From an uncultured Parabacteroides sp. (GTDB lineage: Bacteria; Bacteroidota; Bacteroidia; Bacteroidales; Tannerellaceae): a DNA stretch of 35,420 nt. The stretch's first letter is position 1. Each line of letters begins with the position of its first letter. This document shows, one piece after another, positions 24,750 to 33,904 of the stretch. Under the pieces are notes generated by a model that made no database searches, was not told the origin of the DNA, and saw nothing but the letters and a program-made list of their open reading frames with translations. A program made the position numbers and the translations under genes. The stretch is taken from contig CALVFH010000014.1 of the NCBI GenBank assembly GCA_944326775.1, forward strand, positions 1-35,420. Direction: 5' to 3'.

Positions 24750-25446
24750 TCGTAAAATCTTTAGTTCGCCAATAACGAATCAGCAGATAACCGAACAACA
24801 TCCCTCCCAAATGGGCGAAATGCGCCACGCTGTCGCCCCGGAAACTGGCCACGCCCATCGTCAATTCCACCAATCCATAGAGGATGACGAAATATTTCGC
24901 CTTGATAGGTATCGGGATAAACATCAGGTAAAGAGGGACATTCGGGAAAAGCATCCCGAAAGCCAGCAGGATGCCGAACACAGCCCCCGACGCGCCGATG
25001 GTGACAAACAAGTTGTAAAACTCCGGTTTGTCCAGTATCTGGCCCCCGCCGATATTCACCATCTCCTGCGGCGCCGCCAAAACATCCCGCAAATCAATCA
25101 TCCACGTCAGTTCCTGGATGATTCCGGCGCCGATTCCCGTCACAATATAATAAATCAGGAACCGTTTCGGTCCCCATACGCTTTCCAACACCCGTCCGAA
25201 CATGAACACGGCAAACATATTAAAAAAGATATGCGAAAAATTGGCGTGCATGAACATGTAAGTCACCAGCTGGTACAGATAGAAGTCGGAAGCCAACGGG
25301 AAATGCAGCCCCATCCAGTCCACCAGGTCCACGCCCAGTCGCGGCAACGCCAAACTGGCAAGCCAGCATAAGAAATTGATAATGATAAGATTTTTTGTCA
25401 CTATGGGGATCTGTTCCAAAAATCCCCCGCCATTTTGATTCATCAT
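24730..25446 (-). CDS. Rhomboid family intramembrane serine protease (short form)
   Basis: This second rhomboid has 238 residues from the chosen start and lacks the long tail of its neighbour. It has IPIVTKNLIIINFLCWLASL at TM1, SHIFFNMFAVFMFGRVLE, the catalytic Ser in TIGASGAVFGILLAFG and the catalytic His in VAHFAHLGGMLFGYLL. The frame extends to an ATG at 25539, but a TATCTTTG promoter element at 25473-25480 falls inside that extension, so translation should begin at the tandem ATGs at 25446/25443. It is the first gene of a three-gene operon. Confidence 0.9.
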   Translation of the reverse strand: MMNQNGGGFLEQIPIVTKNLIIINFLCWLASLALPRLGVDLVDWMGLHFPLASDFYLYQLVTYMFMHANFSHIFFNMFAVFMFGRVLESVWGPKRFLIYYIVTGIGAGIIQELTWMIDLRDVLAAPQEMVNIGGGQILDKPEFYNLFVTIGASGAVFGILLAFGMLFPNVPLYLMFIPIPIKAKYFVILYGLVELTMGVASFRGDSVAHFAHLGGMLFGYLLIRYWRTKDFTNGRYFH

Positions 25447-25472
25447 ATATTCGTTTCTGAGAGTTCTGCGGA

Positions 25473-25480
25473 CAAAGATA
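25473..25480 (-). promoter_or_regulatory. -7 promoter element of the rhomboid-rhomboid-EEP operon
   Basis: On the minus strand TATCTTTG lies 26 bp before the ATG at 25446, giving a leader of about 20 nt. It rules out the longer open frame as the true start. Confidence 0.55.
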
Positions 25481-25624
25481 GGTAAATTTACCGTAGCTCT
25501 TATCGTTTCTCCTGCAGGAAACGCGATTTCTTCCTCCAAAAATTACTGCGGCCGACGAAGATGCGCCCCGGCGGGGAATTTCCCGAAAAAAAAGTTGCCG
25601 GAGACGCCCCGTTTTAGAAATAAT

Positions 25625-25990
25625 GCATACAACATGGTTCGTAAACACGCCGTATTTAGTTTCAATGCATACAACATAGTAATCAAACACGCCATATTTT
25701 TTTTCAATGCATACAGCAGAGTTGGTAAATACGCCGTATTTAGTTCCAATGCATACAGCAGAGTTGCTAAATACGCCGTATTTAGTTACTCTGCATACGA
25801 CATAGTTGCTAAATACGCCGTATTTAGTTACTCTGCATGCGACATGACGCTAAATACAGCGTATTTAGTTACTCTGCACGCGACATGACGCTAAATACAG
25901 CGTATTTAGTTACTCTGCACGCGACATGAAACAAAATACGCCGTATTTAGCTACTCTGCACGCGACATGACGCTAAATACGGCGCATTAA
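25625..25990. repeat. 9-unit 41/42-bp tandem array of palindromic elements
   Basis: Units beginning GCATAC/GCATGC/GCACGC occur at 25625, 25667, 25709, 25751, 25793, 25835, 25876, 25917 and 25958. Spacing is 42 bp for five steps and then 41 bp. Each unit contains CTAAATAC-nnn-GTATTTAG or a variant, an 8-bp-arm dyad. The 42-bp units keep reading frames open on both strands (25595-25888 plus; 25543-25749 minus) with 14-residue repeats; the later 41-bp units break the frame, so these are not genes. The array lies between the 3' end of the NUDIX gene and the rhomboid promoter. The stretch 25481-25620 holds nothing else I recognise apart from a GC-rich tract. Confidence 0.88.
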
Positions 25991-26011
25991 CCATTTAAAA
26001 GGAAAGGGAAA

Positions 26012-26602
26012 TTATTTTCCGGGAGCGGATTGGAGAGGTTTGGGGGCGGAAAGCAGGATGCCGTCGCGCAGAACCCGCGCTACCGCCTGGCGAATCGATT
26101 GCAACCCGAATTTCTCCGGGTCCAGCGCTTCGGGACGGACGGCCAGCACTTCGGCGGCATCGTCGGCAGCCCGGGCGACGGAAAAATCGGCCGCCTCGCA
26201 AAGGAAAAACATATCGAGCGTATGCACTTCGAAGCCGCTATACAGATAAATATTCGGAATGGAGAACAGATAGCGGCAATCTTGCAACTCCAGGCCGGTT
26301 TCCTCGCGGACTTCGCGGCGGGCGGCGTCCTCGCCCGATTCATACATATCCACAAAACCGCCGGGCAGGTCGAGGGTGCCCCGCGCGGGGTCTTTTTTCC
26401 GGCGGACCAGCAGAATTTCGCCCCCGGCATTGCGGATAAAGCAGGCGACGGCCGAAGAAGGGTTGAAATAATAGACGAAACCGCACGTGCGGCATTCTTT
26501 CGCCTTGAAATTGTGCGGGACAAAGGTCTTGGCGCCACAACGGGGGCAGTAATGGAACTGTTCCAGAGGGTGGGGCTTCGACGGAGTTTCTTTTGGATTC
26601 AT
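26012..26602 (-). CDS. NUDIX hydrolase with N-terminal zinc ribbon
   Basis: This 196-residue protein starts at the ATG at 26602; the frame is open to a TTG at 26617, which lies in the T-tract of the preceding terminator. A zinc ribbon (YCPRCGAK and CRTCGF, about residues 18-40) precedes a NUDIX domain with the complete box GGFVDMYESGEDAARREVREETGL (about 87-110, with the metal-binding REVREE). NUDIX enzymes hydrolyse nucleoside diphosphates linked to another group. The SQPWPFP motif of NADH pyrophosphatases is absent, so it is not a second NudC and the substrate is unknown. It sits after the ROK kinase gene but is separated from it by a terminator. Confidence 0.88.
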   Translation of the reverse strand: MNPKETPSKPHPLEQFHYCPRCGAKTFVPHNFKAKECRTCGFVYYFNPSSAVACFIRNAGGEILLVRRKKDPARGTLDLPGGFVDMYESGEDAARREVREETGLELQDCRYLFSIPNIYLYSGFEVHTLDMFFLCEAADFSVARAADDAAEVLAVRPEALDPEKFGLQSIRQAVARVLRDGILLSAPKPLQSAPGK

Positions 26603-26615
26603 ATCGGCAAATGGC

Positions 26616-26659
26616 AAAAAAAATACAAGCCCGGAGGAGGAATCCCCCTCGCGAGCTTG
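26616..26659 (-). terminator. Terminator of the ROK kinase gene
   Basis: On the minus strand CAAGC and GCTTG enclose a second stem GAGGGGG-ATT-CCTCCTC, and the structure is followed by TATTTTTTTT. The T-tract ends close to the NUDIX start codon at 26602, so any read-through would deliver a very short leader. Confidence 0.8.
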
Positions 26660-26697
26660 CTATAAAAACTATATACTTCTGAAAAAACGAATTCTCA

Positions 26698-27660
26698 TTA
26701 CTTGATTTCCCAACCTAATGCGCTTGCACCCAATACGGCGGCGTCGCTTTCTTTCAATTGGGAGAACAACAGCTTCGTCTTGCCTGCGTAAATCTTCAGC
26801 ATGTTCTCGTCCATCGCGCGTCTGATCGGGTTCATGATCAAATCGCCGGCTTTTGTCAGGCCACCGAACAAGATGATGGCTTCCGGACTGGAGAAACATA
26901 CGAAGTTGGCAAAGGCTTCACCCAGAATGGTTCCGGTGAACTCGAAGATTTCCAAAGCCAGCTTGTCGTTCTTCATGGCTGCATCGTAAACATCCTTTGA
27001 GGTGATTTCATCCGGGTCGAGCTCGCGCAACAAGCTTTCGTCTTTCCGGATTTCCAGGTATTCACGGGCTGTGCGGGCAACTCCGGTAGCAGAAGCATAG
27101 GCTTCCAAGCATCCGTAACGTCCGCAACCGCAGACACGGCCGTTGTTCCGACGTACAATAACGTGACCCAACTCGCCGGCAAAGCCGTCGTGTCCGTAAA
27201 CCAGATTACCGCCAATCACGATACCGCTGCCGACACCCGTACCCAAGGTAATCACGATAAAATCTTTCATACCGCGGGCAGCACCGTAAGTCATTTCTCC
27301 GATAGCAGCCGCATTGGCGTCATTGGTCAAAGCGACGGGCAGATTATCCAGCTTTTCACTGATCAACTGAGCCAAAGGAACTTTCCCCTTCCAAGGAAGA
27401 TTCGGCGCAAACTCGATGCAACCGTTAAAGAAATTCCCGTTGGGCGCACCTACACCGATACCTTTGATTTTATCCGGGCCGCCGGCCTGATCGATAATTC
27501 CTTTCAGACCTTCGCACAAAGCAGTTACATAATCATCGATTTCAACATATTTTCCAGTCTTGATTGAACCGCTATACAAAATAGTGCCTCTGGCATCTAC
27601 TACTCCAAAAACAGTGTTGGTACCACCTATATCGATACCTACTACATAAGGCTTCTCCAT
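26698..27660 (-). CDS. ROK-family sugar kinase, probable glucokinase
   Basis: ROK kinases phosphorylate hexoses with ATP. The 320-residue protein has the phosphate-1 motif VGIDIGGTNTVFGVVD at the start, the sugar-binding LTNDANAAAIGE with the catalytic Asp, the phosphate-2 motif ITLGTGVGSGIVIGG, and the ROK zinc motif GELGHVIV...CGCGRYGCLEAYAS. There is no N-terminal DNA-binding domain, so it is an enzyme and not a repressor. Glucose is the likely substrate by similarity to Bacteroides RokA-type kinases, but N-acetylated sugars are not excluded. It has its own promoter (27731-27761) and terminator. Confidence 0.92.
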   Translation of the reverse strand: MEKPYVVGIDIGGTNTVFGVVDARGTILYSGSIKTGKYVEIDDYVTALCEGLKGIIDQAGGPDKIKGIGVGAPNGNFFNGCIEFAPNLPWKGKVPLAQLISEKLDNLPVALTNDANAAAIGEMTYGAARGMKDFIVITLGTGVGSGIVIGGNLVYGHDGFAGELGHVIVRRNNGRVCGCGRYGCLEAYASATGVARTAREYLEIRKDESLLRELDPDEITSKDVYDAAMKNDKLALEIFEFTGTILGEAFANFVCFSSPEAIILFGGLTKAGDLIMNPIRRAMDENMLKIYAGKTKLLFSQLKESDAAVLGASALGWEIK

Positions 27661-27730
27661 GATTTTTTATTTAGGATTAATAATGAATTTGCTTTATTGA
27701 TTTTGTATTTTTTGTTCTTAAATCGCATCA

Positions 27731-27761
27731 CAAATATAGGATGTTTCAGATAAGTTACAAT
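27731..27761 (-). promoter_or_regulatory. Promoter of the ROK kinase gene
   Basis: On the minus strand the -7 element TATATTTG is at 27731-27738 and a -33 element ATTG at 27758-27761, with a 19-bp spacer. Both elements fit the Bacteroidetes consensus. The leader is about 65 nt. Confidence 0.65.
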
Positions 27762-27936
27762 ATATTTTGGCGAAAAAATGACGTTTTGTCTTCATTTTCT
27801 TTTTTAAGACCCCCGATATATGTTGCAAAACATAATTTGAAAGGACTTTCAGACGGCTGGGCGGGCATTTTGCTCGGACGGGGATTTTCCCTTAAAAGTT
27901 AAAGCCTTCTCTATTCCTACCTTATATGAAAATGCC

Positions 27937-27944
27937 TATCTTTG
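27937..27944 (+). promoter_or_regulatory. -7 promoter element of the DedA gene
   Basis: TATCTTTG lies 24 bp before the ATG at 27969. An open frame reaching a TTG at 27942 begins inside this element and is therefore not the true start. Confidence 0.55.
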
Positions 27945-27968
27945 CCCTCCAAAATAAATACTGAGTTT

Positions 27969-28619
27969 ATGGAATTTCTTATTGACTTTATCTTACACAT
28001 CGACCAGCACATGATTGAAATGGTACGCGACTATCATGCCTGGACTTATGCAATCTTGTTCGTTATTATTTTCTGTGAAACCGGATTGGTGGTAACGCCT
28101 TTCTTGCCTGGCGATTCGCTGTTGTTCGTAGCCGGAGCAATTGCCGCGCAACCCAATATGCCGATTACGGTGCATATCCTTGCGCTCATCGTCTTTGCCG
28201 CCGCAGTCTCGGGAGACTCCAGCAACTATGCCATCGGCCATTTCTTCGGACGGAAACTGTTCAGCAATCCGCATTCGAAGATATTCAAACAAAGCTATCT
28301 GGACAAGACCCACGATTTCTACAAGAAGTACGGCGGGAAGACGATTATTCTGGCTCGTTTCGTGCCGATTGTCCGCACGTTCGCGCCGTTTGTTGCCGGC
28401 ATGGGCAAGATGCACTACTACTACTTTATGTTATACAACGTCATAGGCGGTGCCTTATGGGTATCTCTCTTCTGTTATGCCGGCTATTTCTTCGGAGATT
28501 TGCCTTTCGTTCAGCAGAATCTGAAATTATTGATTGTCGCCATTATTGTTATTTCGGTTATCCCGGCAGTGGTGGAAGTGATTCGTGAAAAGATGAAATT
28601 GAAAAAGCAAGGAGCATAA
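27969..28619 (+). CDS. DedA family membrane protein
   Basis: DedA/SNARE-associated proteins are inner-membrane transporters; characterised members flip undecaprenyl phosphate or phosphatidylethanolamine. The 216-residue protein has the family pattern: a hydrophobic re-entrant segment with [26 protein letters not shown] (about 32-57), [44 protein letters not shown] with the key arginines, and a final hydrophobic segment ending in KMKLKKQ. Start 27969 is set by the promoter at 27937. It stands alone between divergent and convergent neighbours. Confidence 0.92.
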   Translation: MEFLIDFILHIDQHMIEMVRDYHAWTYAILFVIIFCETGLVVTPFLPGDSLLFVAGAIAAQPNMPITVHILALIVFAAAVSGDSSNYAIGHFFGRKLFSNPHSKIFKQSYLDKTHDFYKKYGGKTIILARFVPIVRTFAPFVAGMGKMHYYYFMLYNVIGGALWVSLFCYAGYFFGDLPFVQQNLKLLIVAIIVISVIPAVVEVIREKMKLKKQGA

Positions 28620-28655
28620 AAAAAGGTGCCGGTTACCTCACGGCGACCGGCACCT
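28618..28655 (-). terminator. Terminator of the susCD operon
   Basis: AGGTGCCGGT (28624-28633) and ACCGGCACCT (28646-28655) form a perfect 10-bp GC-rich stem. On the minus strand it is followed by TTTTTTT (28618-28624), which overlaps the stop codon of dedA. It is 43 bp past the susD stop. Confidence 0.85.
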
Positions 28656-28697
28656 AATTGCTTATTGTAAAATGAATGTGAGAACTTTTACAGATAA

Positions 28698-30440
28698 TTA
28701 CCATCCCGGGAAGTTGGAATCTGTTCCAGTCCATCCTGCGTTCTGCTCCAATACACCGGCAGACAAATCAATTTCAGATTCCGGTATCTTGAAGAATCCA
28801 TTCGTTTCCTGGTAACGACTTCTATAACCACTTCCGAACTCTTTCATCTGAGTAGGAAGACCCTGATTGTAAATCGGCGCACCAATCTGACGTTCCAGAC
28901 AATCTTCGGCAATATGCCAACGACGGATATCTGCCCAGCGACGACCTTCGAACGCCAATTCGAAACGACGTTCCTGCTGCAAAGCCTGCAAAGAATAACC
29001 GACAGGAGGCAGACCTACACGGGCACGAACCAAGTTCATACCGGTAGCATCACCTTTCAATTCCGATTGCATCAACAAAACATCAGCAAAACGAATCACA
29101 CAAAGATCCTGAACATGACCTAAAGCCATATCATCATCCGTACGTCCATACATCACAGAACCAAAGACATTCTTACGGTTGCCATTTTCATCGTATGCCT
29201 GAGTAGCCACAACTTTCTTCTGCCAGAAATTGGAGTCTTCCATCTGACGGTCGGCACCCTGAACATAGTCCGGATATTCTACCGAGAAATCGGCGATAGA
29301 AGCTTCACGACGCGGATCGAGCGGTTCAGCTTCTTTCCAGTCGTTCCACAAAGTCGGAGAAACAGGACCTGCGCCCCATCCTTTACCCCAAGGATACGTA
29401 TTGTCTTCACCGTTACCCGGAGAACGTACACCGAATGCCAAACACCACTGGTTGCTATAACCTACGGCACCGTTGGGGAAACCATCCCAAGAAGACATCG
29501 AAGACATCTTAATGTTCCAAACCTGTTCCGGATTCTCACCATCTGCATACCAGTAACGGCCAGCGTCATACAAATCTTTTACATAATCGTAATGACTGGC
29601 TGTATATTGGTTGGAATACGGCCACAACAGACGGTAATCATCTACCAACGAGTGACCGGAATTGTTTACACAATCGTCAATCCAAGTAATAACCTGATCT
29701 TTGGAAATGCTACCGGTATTGGAAGTTCCCATACCATCACCTAACGGCAGATCGGCTGTCTGATAGAAGCCGGTATAGAACAAGAACACACGTGCCATCA
29801 TGGCTTCTGCTGCCCACTTAGTCACACGTCCGGAAGTTGTCTGGTTATACGGAGTAGAAGGCAACAATTCGATAGCCTGCTGCAAATCATAAGCAATCTG
29901 TCCGTAAATCAATGCCGGATCGGCTTTCGGCAAGTTTTCGCTTTCCGAAGACACGGTCAAAGGTACAGAGCCCCACAATTCAGCCATTTCATTATAGAAA
30001 TAAGCACGCAGGAAATGAACCTCACCCTTATAGGTATTCAATTGAGTTTCCGTAAGCTCACTTGCACATTGGTCGATTGTTTCCAAAGCATAGTTCGCAC
30101 GGTAAACGCCTCTGTAATAATCAATCCAACAAGGACGCAAAGCATCTGTCGCATAGTTCATCAAGTGTCCCAGACCTGTAAAATGACGGTCGTTTGCACC
30201 ACCTCCTCCAAAACGGTCATCAGAAGCCAGCTCACTTACAAAGAAGTTGGAAGAGTTGTAATCTGTACTAACCAAATTCAACGTAGCATACACACCCGTA
30301 ACCATATTGGAAGCATCTTCAGCTGAAGTTGGGAAGTTGCTACTGTTCTTCTTGGTATAGTTCTCTGTATCCAAGAAATCCTCGCAGCTGGTAGTCAATG
30401 CGAGTAAGCCAGCTGCCGCCATTAATAAATATTTTTTCAT
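28698..30440 (-). CDS. RagB/SusD family nutrient-binding lipoprotein
   Basis: SusD-like proteins form the lid of a SusC transporter on the cell surface and capture the substrate. The 580-residue lipoprotein (LTTSC, Cys19, then EDFLDTENYTKKN) has the TPR-like helical core (YRGVYRANYALETID; EVHFLRAYFYNEMAELWGSVPL) and the C-terminal family segment LQQERRFELAFEGRRWADIRRW. It begins 13 bp after the susC stop. No sigma/anti-sigma pair, hybrid regulator or glycoside hydrolase is adjacent, so the substrate cannot be inferred; peptide or host-glycan uptake are possible. Confidence 0.94.
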   Translation of the reverse strand: MKKYLLMAAAGLLALTTSCEDFLDTENYTKKNSSNFPTSAEDASNMVTGVYATLNLVSTDYNSSNFFVSELASDDRFGGGGANDRHFTGLGHLMNYATDALRPCWIDYYRGVYRANYALETIDQCASELTETQLNTYKGEVHFLRAYFYNEMAELWGSVPLTVSSESENLPKADPALIYGQIAYDLQQAIELLPSTPYNQTTSGRVTKWAAEAMMARVFLFYTGFYQTADLPLGDGMGTSNTGSISKDQVITWIDDCVNNSGHSLVDDYRLLWPYSNQYTASHYDYVKDLYDAGRYWYADGENPEQVWNIKMSSMSSWDGFPNGAVGYSNQWCLAFGVRSPGNGEDNTYPWGKGWGAGPVSPTLWNDWKEAEPLDPRREASIADFSVEYPDYVQGADRQMEDSNFWQKKVVATQAYDENGNRKNVFGSVMYGRTDDDMALGHVQDLCVIRFADVLLMQSELKGDATGMNLVRARVGLPPVGYSLQALQQERRFELAFEGRRWADIRRWHIAEDCLERQIGAPIYNQGLPTQMKEFGSGYRSRYQETNGFFKIPESEIDLSAGVLEQNAGWTGTDSNFPGW

Positions 30441-30453
30441 ACGTTGAAATCAA

Positions 30454-33400
30454 TTAAAATTTAAGATTTACACCAACAAGGAATGTTCTCGGGCTCGGAT
30501 AGAAACCGACATCAATGCCCGAACCCCAGTCATAATCAGCACTTGTACTACCAGCATAACCAACTTCAGGATCCATACCAGAGTAACCGGTAATTGTGAA
30601 CAAGTTCTGTGCAGTAAAGTACAGACGAGCCTGGCTCAACGGCATATTCTTAAACAATTTCTTAAAGTCGTAACCGATGGTGATATTTGAAATCTTCACA
30701 TAGTCGCCATTCTCGATATACAAATCAGAGATATTCTGCCAGTTCGTATGCGTACCGTCTGTCAGACGTGGCAAGAAATTCGAAGTTCCTTCGCCATCCC
30801 AGCAATTCAAGATGTCTGTTGTAAAGTTTTCCAACGGCATATCGGCAAATGAACGGTAGGATTTAGCAATCTGCTGACCGAATGCGCCATAAGCAGTTAC
30901 CGCAAAGTCAAAGCCTTTATAACCCAAGGTGATCGTCAAACCTCCTGTTACATTCGGGTTCGGATCGCCAATCATGGTCTTATCGGCATCTGAAAGCTGT
31001 CCGTCACCATTCGTATCGACAAAGATCACATCACCCGGCTGTACGCCTTCATAAACCGCACCGCCATTGGCTACGTAATTATCAATCTGCTGCTGATTCT
31101 GGAATACACCGGCTGTCTGATAGCCCCAGAAGTAACCGATAGGATAACCTACCTGTACACGATACATTTCCGTAGTACCCTGGCTCAATACGTTAGCAGG
31201 ACCGTGGATGATACCTTCCGTATTGGCGATACGAGTTACTTCGTTCTTATTAGTACCGATATTGAAGCTTACCCCATAAGTAAAGTCCTTACCTACCTGG
31301 TCGTTCCATGTCAAAGCGATTTCAACACCTTTATTCTGCACGTCGCCACCATTGATATACGGAGCGCCTGTACCGTAGGATGCCAAAACCGGAGCTTCAA
31401 CCAACCAGTCTTTCGTAGTCTTCTTATACCAGTCGAAATTCAATCCTAACCGGGAGTTCAGGAAACGGGCATCGAAACCGAAGTCCCATTGTTCAGAAGT
31501 TTCCCAGGTGACTTCTTCATTCGGAAGAATATCAGCATAAGCACCCGTAGAAGGAGTCAGCTTATCATTTCCGAAGAAATAACGGTTACCGTTATCCATG
31601 GCAATTGTTGCCAGATACTGGAAGTTATCGATATTCGAGTTACCGTTGCGACCCCAGCTGGCACGAAGTTTGAAAAAGTCCAACCAGCTATCACGCAGGC
31701 TTTCCATAAAGTCTTCATTCGTAACAACCCAACCGGCAGATACAGAGGGGAAGAACCCCCAACGATGTCCACGGGCGAAGTTTGCGGAACCATCACCACG
31801 CATTACGATAGAAGCCATATACTTCTCTTTATAGTTGTAGTTGACACGACCGAAGAATGAAGCCAACGCGCCTTCCGTCATCGGATAGCCGCTCAACGAT
31901 ACATCATTCAAAGCATTCGGTTTACCATTGTTGATATAGGCATAATCGAAATCACCCGGGAAAATAGAGTTACGCGTAGAAGCGCCTACATATTCACCCA
32001 AGCCCCATTTTTCAATAGACTGACCGATCACGGCATCAAAAGCATGGTCTTCATTAATCTTCCAGCTATAGCTAATGGTATTTTCCCAAGTATATTGGTG
32101 AACGCTCGACATATTCTGGTCGATACGGTCTGTCGTAGCCTGAGTAGTCGTACCTAAATAATACTGGCCTGAATAAGCACGGTAAGAGTTGGAACTCATC
32201 TTGTAGCCGAATACCGAACGCCATTTCAAATTCTTGATTGGCTGAACTTCCAGGAACAAGTTACCTTGCAAGCCATAATTCTTCGTACGGTTATTACCAC
32301 GGTCTGACAAAGCCATCTGAGCAATCGGGTTCACTTCCGTACCATCGAATGTCCAGCCTTCTTCATTCTTGGCATTCTGGTCGTACCAGTCACCGCTACG
32401 GGTATAAACCGGGAGCAGCGGGTTAGCACCCAAAGCATTGTGCATATCGTTACCATAAATATCTCCGATAGCCGGCATGTTCGATTTATCCGTATAGGTA
32501 TAGGTGAAGTTTTCACCAATCTTGATGATATCAAAGTCGGAACCTTTCAAAAGAACATGGTCTGAATTCACACGGGCTGTAATACGTTTATACGTAGGAT
32601 CTACCGGATTACCGAAGATACCTTCCTGACCCGTATAGGAAACACCCATAGAGAACTTGGAAGTTTCATTACCACCCGTCAGGTTCACAGAGTGGTTCTG
32701 AGTCATTGCGCCCTCATTGGCCAACTCACGTACCCAATCTGTTCCTTGCCAAGAACCATCCATAATACTATTATACAAATAGTCCGGCAACAAACTTTGC
32801 CAATCATAAGCGGCCTTGCCCATGTTGGTATTCATCTTATCCTGAACCTGCATATACTGGCGGGCATTCAACAGATCCGGATATTTGGAAACCGTCTGCC
32901 AACCCACATATCCATCATAAGAAATCTGCATCTTACCGGCCTTACCTTGCTTTGTAGTTACCAAGATAACACCGTTGGCAGCACGTGCACCATAGATAGC
33001 AGCCGAAGCGGCATCCTTCAAGACATCGACAGATTCAATATCCGACGGGTTCAAGTTATTGATATCGCCACCGGCAATACCATCGATAACATACAACGGA
33101 GCGGAATCACCAATTGTACCGACACCACGGACATTTACCTTAAAGCCTTCACCCGGACGACCGGAAGCCTGTTTGATCTGAACACCCGGTGTCTGCGACT
33201 GCAAAGCACCCAGCGCACTGTTGGTTGACAACTTCTGCAAGTCATCCCCCTTCACCTGGACCGTAGCACCGGTCACCAATTTTTTCTTCTGTACACCATA
33301 ACCAACGACAACCACTTCATCCAGCGATTGCGAATCTTCACGCATCACGACATTCAGCTCTGTCTGACCTTCCGATATCGTTAACTCCTGTTCCAAGAAA

Positions 33401-33675
33401 CCGATGTACGAAATCTGAAGTTGAGCACCTGCCGGCAATGTTAAAGAGAAGTTTCCATCAATGTCGGTTACAGTACCATTAGTGGTACCCTTTTCAAGAA
33501 CGTTTACACCAATCAGTGGCAAACCGTCTGTTCCGGAAGTAACAACACCTTTTACGGTAACGGTGTTCTGCCCGAAAGCATCCACACTATTCACCAGCAG
33601 AAGGGCTGAAACCACTGCCCCTTTCGCTATCTGAAGCGGCAGCTTGTGCCATTTAGCACGACCTTTTTCTCCCAT
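30454..33675 (-). CDS. SusC/RagA family TonB-dependent outer-membrane transporter
   Basis: This 1073-residue outer-membrane barrel imports oligomeric substrates with energy from TonB. It has a signal peptide ending SVDAFGQ, a carboxypeptidase-like regulatory domain (VTVKGVVTSGTDGLPLIGVNVLEKG, about 38-120), the TonB box DEVVVVGYG (about 126-134), a plug domain (VNVRGVGTIGDSAPLYVIDG; VDVLKDAASAAIYGARAANGVILVTTKQGK) and a 22-strand barrel ending PRTFLVGVNLKF. There is no STN domain, so it is not an anti-sigma-coupled transporter. The promoter at 33873 implies a leader of about 190 nt, which may carry post-transcriptional control. Confidence 0.95.
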   Translation of the reverse strand: MGEKGRAKWHKLPLQIAKGAVVSALLLVNSVDAFGQNTVTVKGVVTSGTDGLPLIGVNVLEKGTTNGTVTDIDGNFSLTLPAGAQLQISYIGFLEQELTISEGQTELNVVMREDSQSLDEVVVVGYGVQKKKLVTGATVQVKGDDLQKLSTNSALGALQSQTPGVQIKQASGRPGEGFKVNVRGVGTIGDSAPLYVIDGIAGGDINNLNPSDIESVDVLKDAASAAIYGARAANGVILVTTKQGKAGKMQISYDGYVGWQTVSKYPDLLNARQYMQVQDKMNTNMGKAAYDWQSLLPDYLYNSIMDGSWQGTDWVRELANEGAMTQNHSVNLTGGNETSKFSMGVSYTGQEGIFGNPVDPTYKRITARVNSDHVLLKGSDFDIIKIGENFTYTYTDKSNMPAIGDIYGNDMHNALGANPLLPVYTRSGDWYDQNAKNEEGWTFDGTEVNPIAQMALSDRGNNRTKNYGLQGNLFLEVQPIKNLKWRSVFGYKMSSNSYRAYSGQYYLGTTTQATTDRIDQNMSSVHQYTWENTISYSWKINEDHAFDAVIGQSIEKWGLGEYVGASTRNSIFPGDFDYAYINNGKPNALNDVSLSGYPMTEGALASFFGRVNYNYKEKYMASIVMRGDGSANFARGHRWGFFPSVSAGWVVTNEDFMESLRDSWLDFFKLRASWGRNGNSNIDNFQYLATIAMDNGNRYFFGNDKLTPSTGAYADILPNEEVTWETSEQWDFGFDARFLNSRLGLNFDWYKKTTKDWLVEAPVLASYGTGAPYINGGDVQNKGVEIALTWNDQVGKDFTYGVSFNIGTNKNEVTRIANTEGIIHGPANVLSQGTTEMYRVQVGYPIGYFWGYQTAGVFQNQQQIDNYVANGGAVYEGVQPGDVIFVDTNGDGQLSDADKTMIGDPNPNVTGGLTITLGYKGFDFAVTAYGAFGQQIAKSYRSFADMPLENFTTDILNCWDGEGTSNFLPRLTDGTHTNWQNISDLYIENGDYVKISNITIGYDFKKLFKNMPLSQARLYFTAQNLFTITGYSGMDPEVGYAGSTSADYDWGSGIDVGFYPSPRTFLVGVNLKF

Positions 33676-33872
33676 AAAAGTTGATTTAATTGATAATAAA
33701 TTGTCTTTTCACCTTGTAATACTTTGGGGTAGCTAAGAGGTTAACCTTATTTTGTGTTTTTCGAACAAATTCCGTTTTTCCTTTTGTGTTTTTCAAAACG
33801 GTTAATTAAAAACAGCTAACATGTATTTCTCCTGGCATCACTAAAGTATTAACAAACCTTTTTCTTTTCGTG
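33676..33872 (-). promoter_or_regulatory. Long 5' leader of susC with direct and inverted repeats
   Basis: Between the susC start and its promoter there are about 190 nt. TTTTGTGTTTTTC occurs twice (33750-33762 and 33782-33794, plus-strand reading), 32 bp apart. CCGTTTT (33772-33778) and AAAACGG (33795-33801) can form a stem that encloses the second copy. Such a leader could bind an RNA or protein regulator; no known riboswitch is recognised. Confidence 0.4.
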
Positions 33873-33904
33873 CAAAAGTAAATTCAAGTGTCCATTTGCG
33901 CAAT
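33873..33904 (-). promoter_or_regulatory. Promoter of the susCD operon
   Basis: On the minus strand the -7 element TACTTTTG is at 33873-33880 and the -33 element ATTG at 33901-33904, with a 20-bp spacer, matching the Bacteroidetes consensus. Confidence 0.6.

Larger units (their letters stand above)
27661..27968. other. Divergent intergenic region between the ROK and DedA genes
   Basis: The 308 bp hold the two divergent promoters described separately and AT-rich leaders. Between the promoters (27762-27936) I see no repeat, hairpin or open frame worth calling. Confidence 0.6.

Noticed and set aside
25625-25990. CRISPR array or repeat protein gene
   Set aside because: There are no variable spacers. 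The open frames with 14-residue repeats exist on both strands only because 42 is divisible by three, and they break where the period becomes 41.
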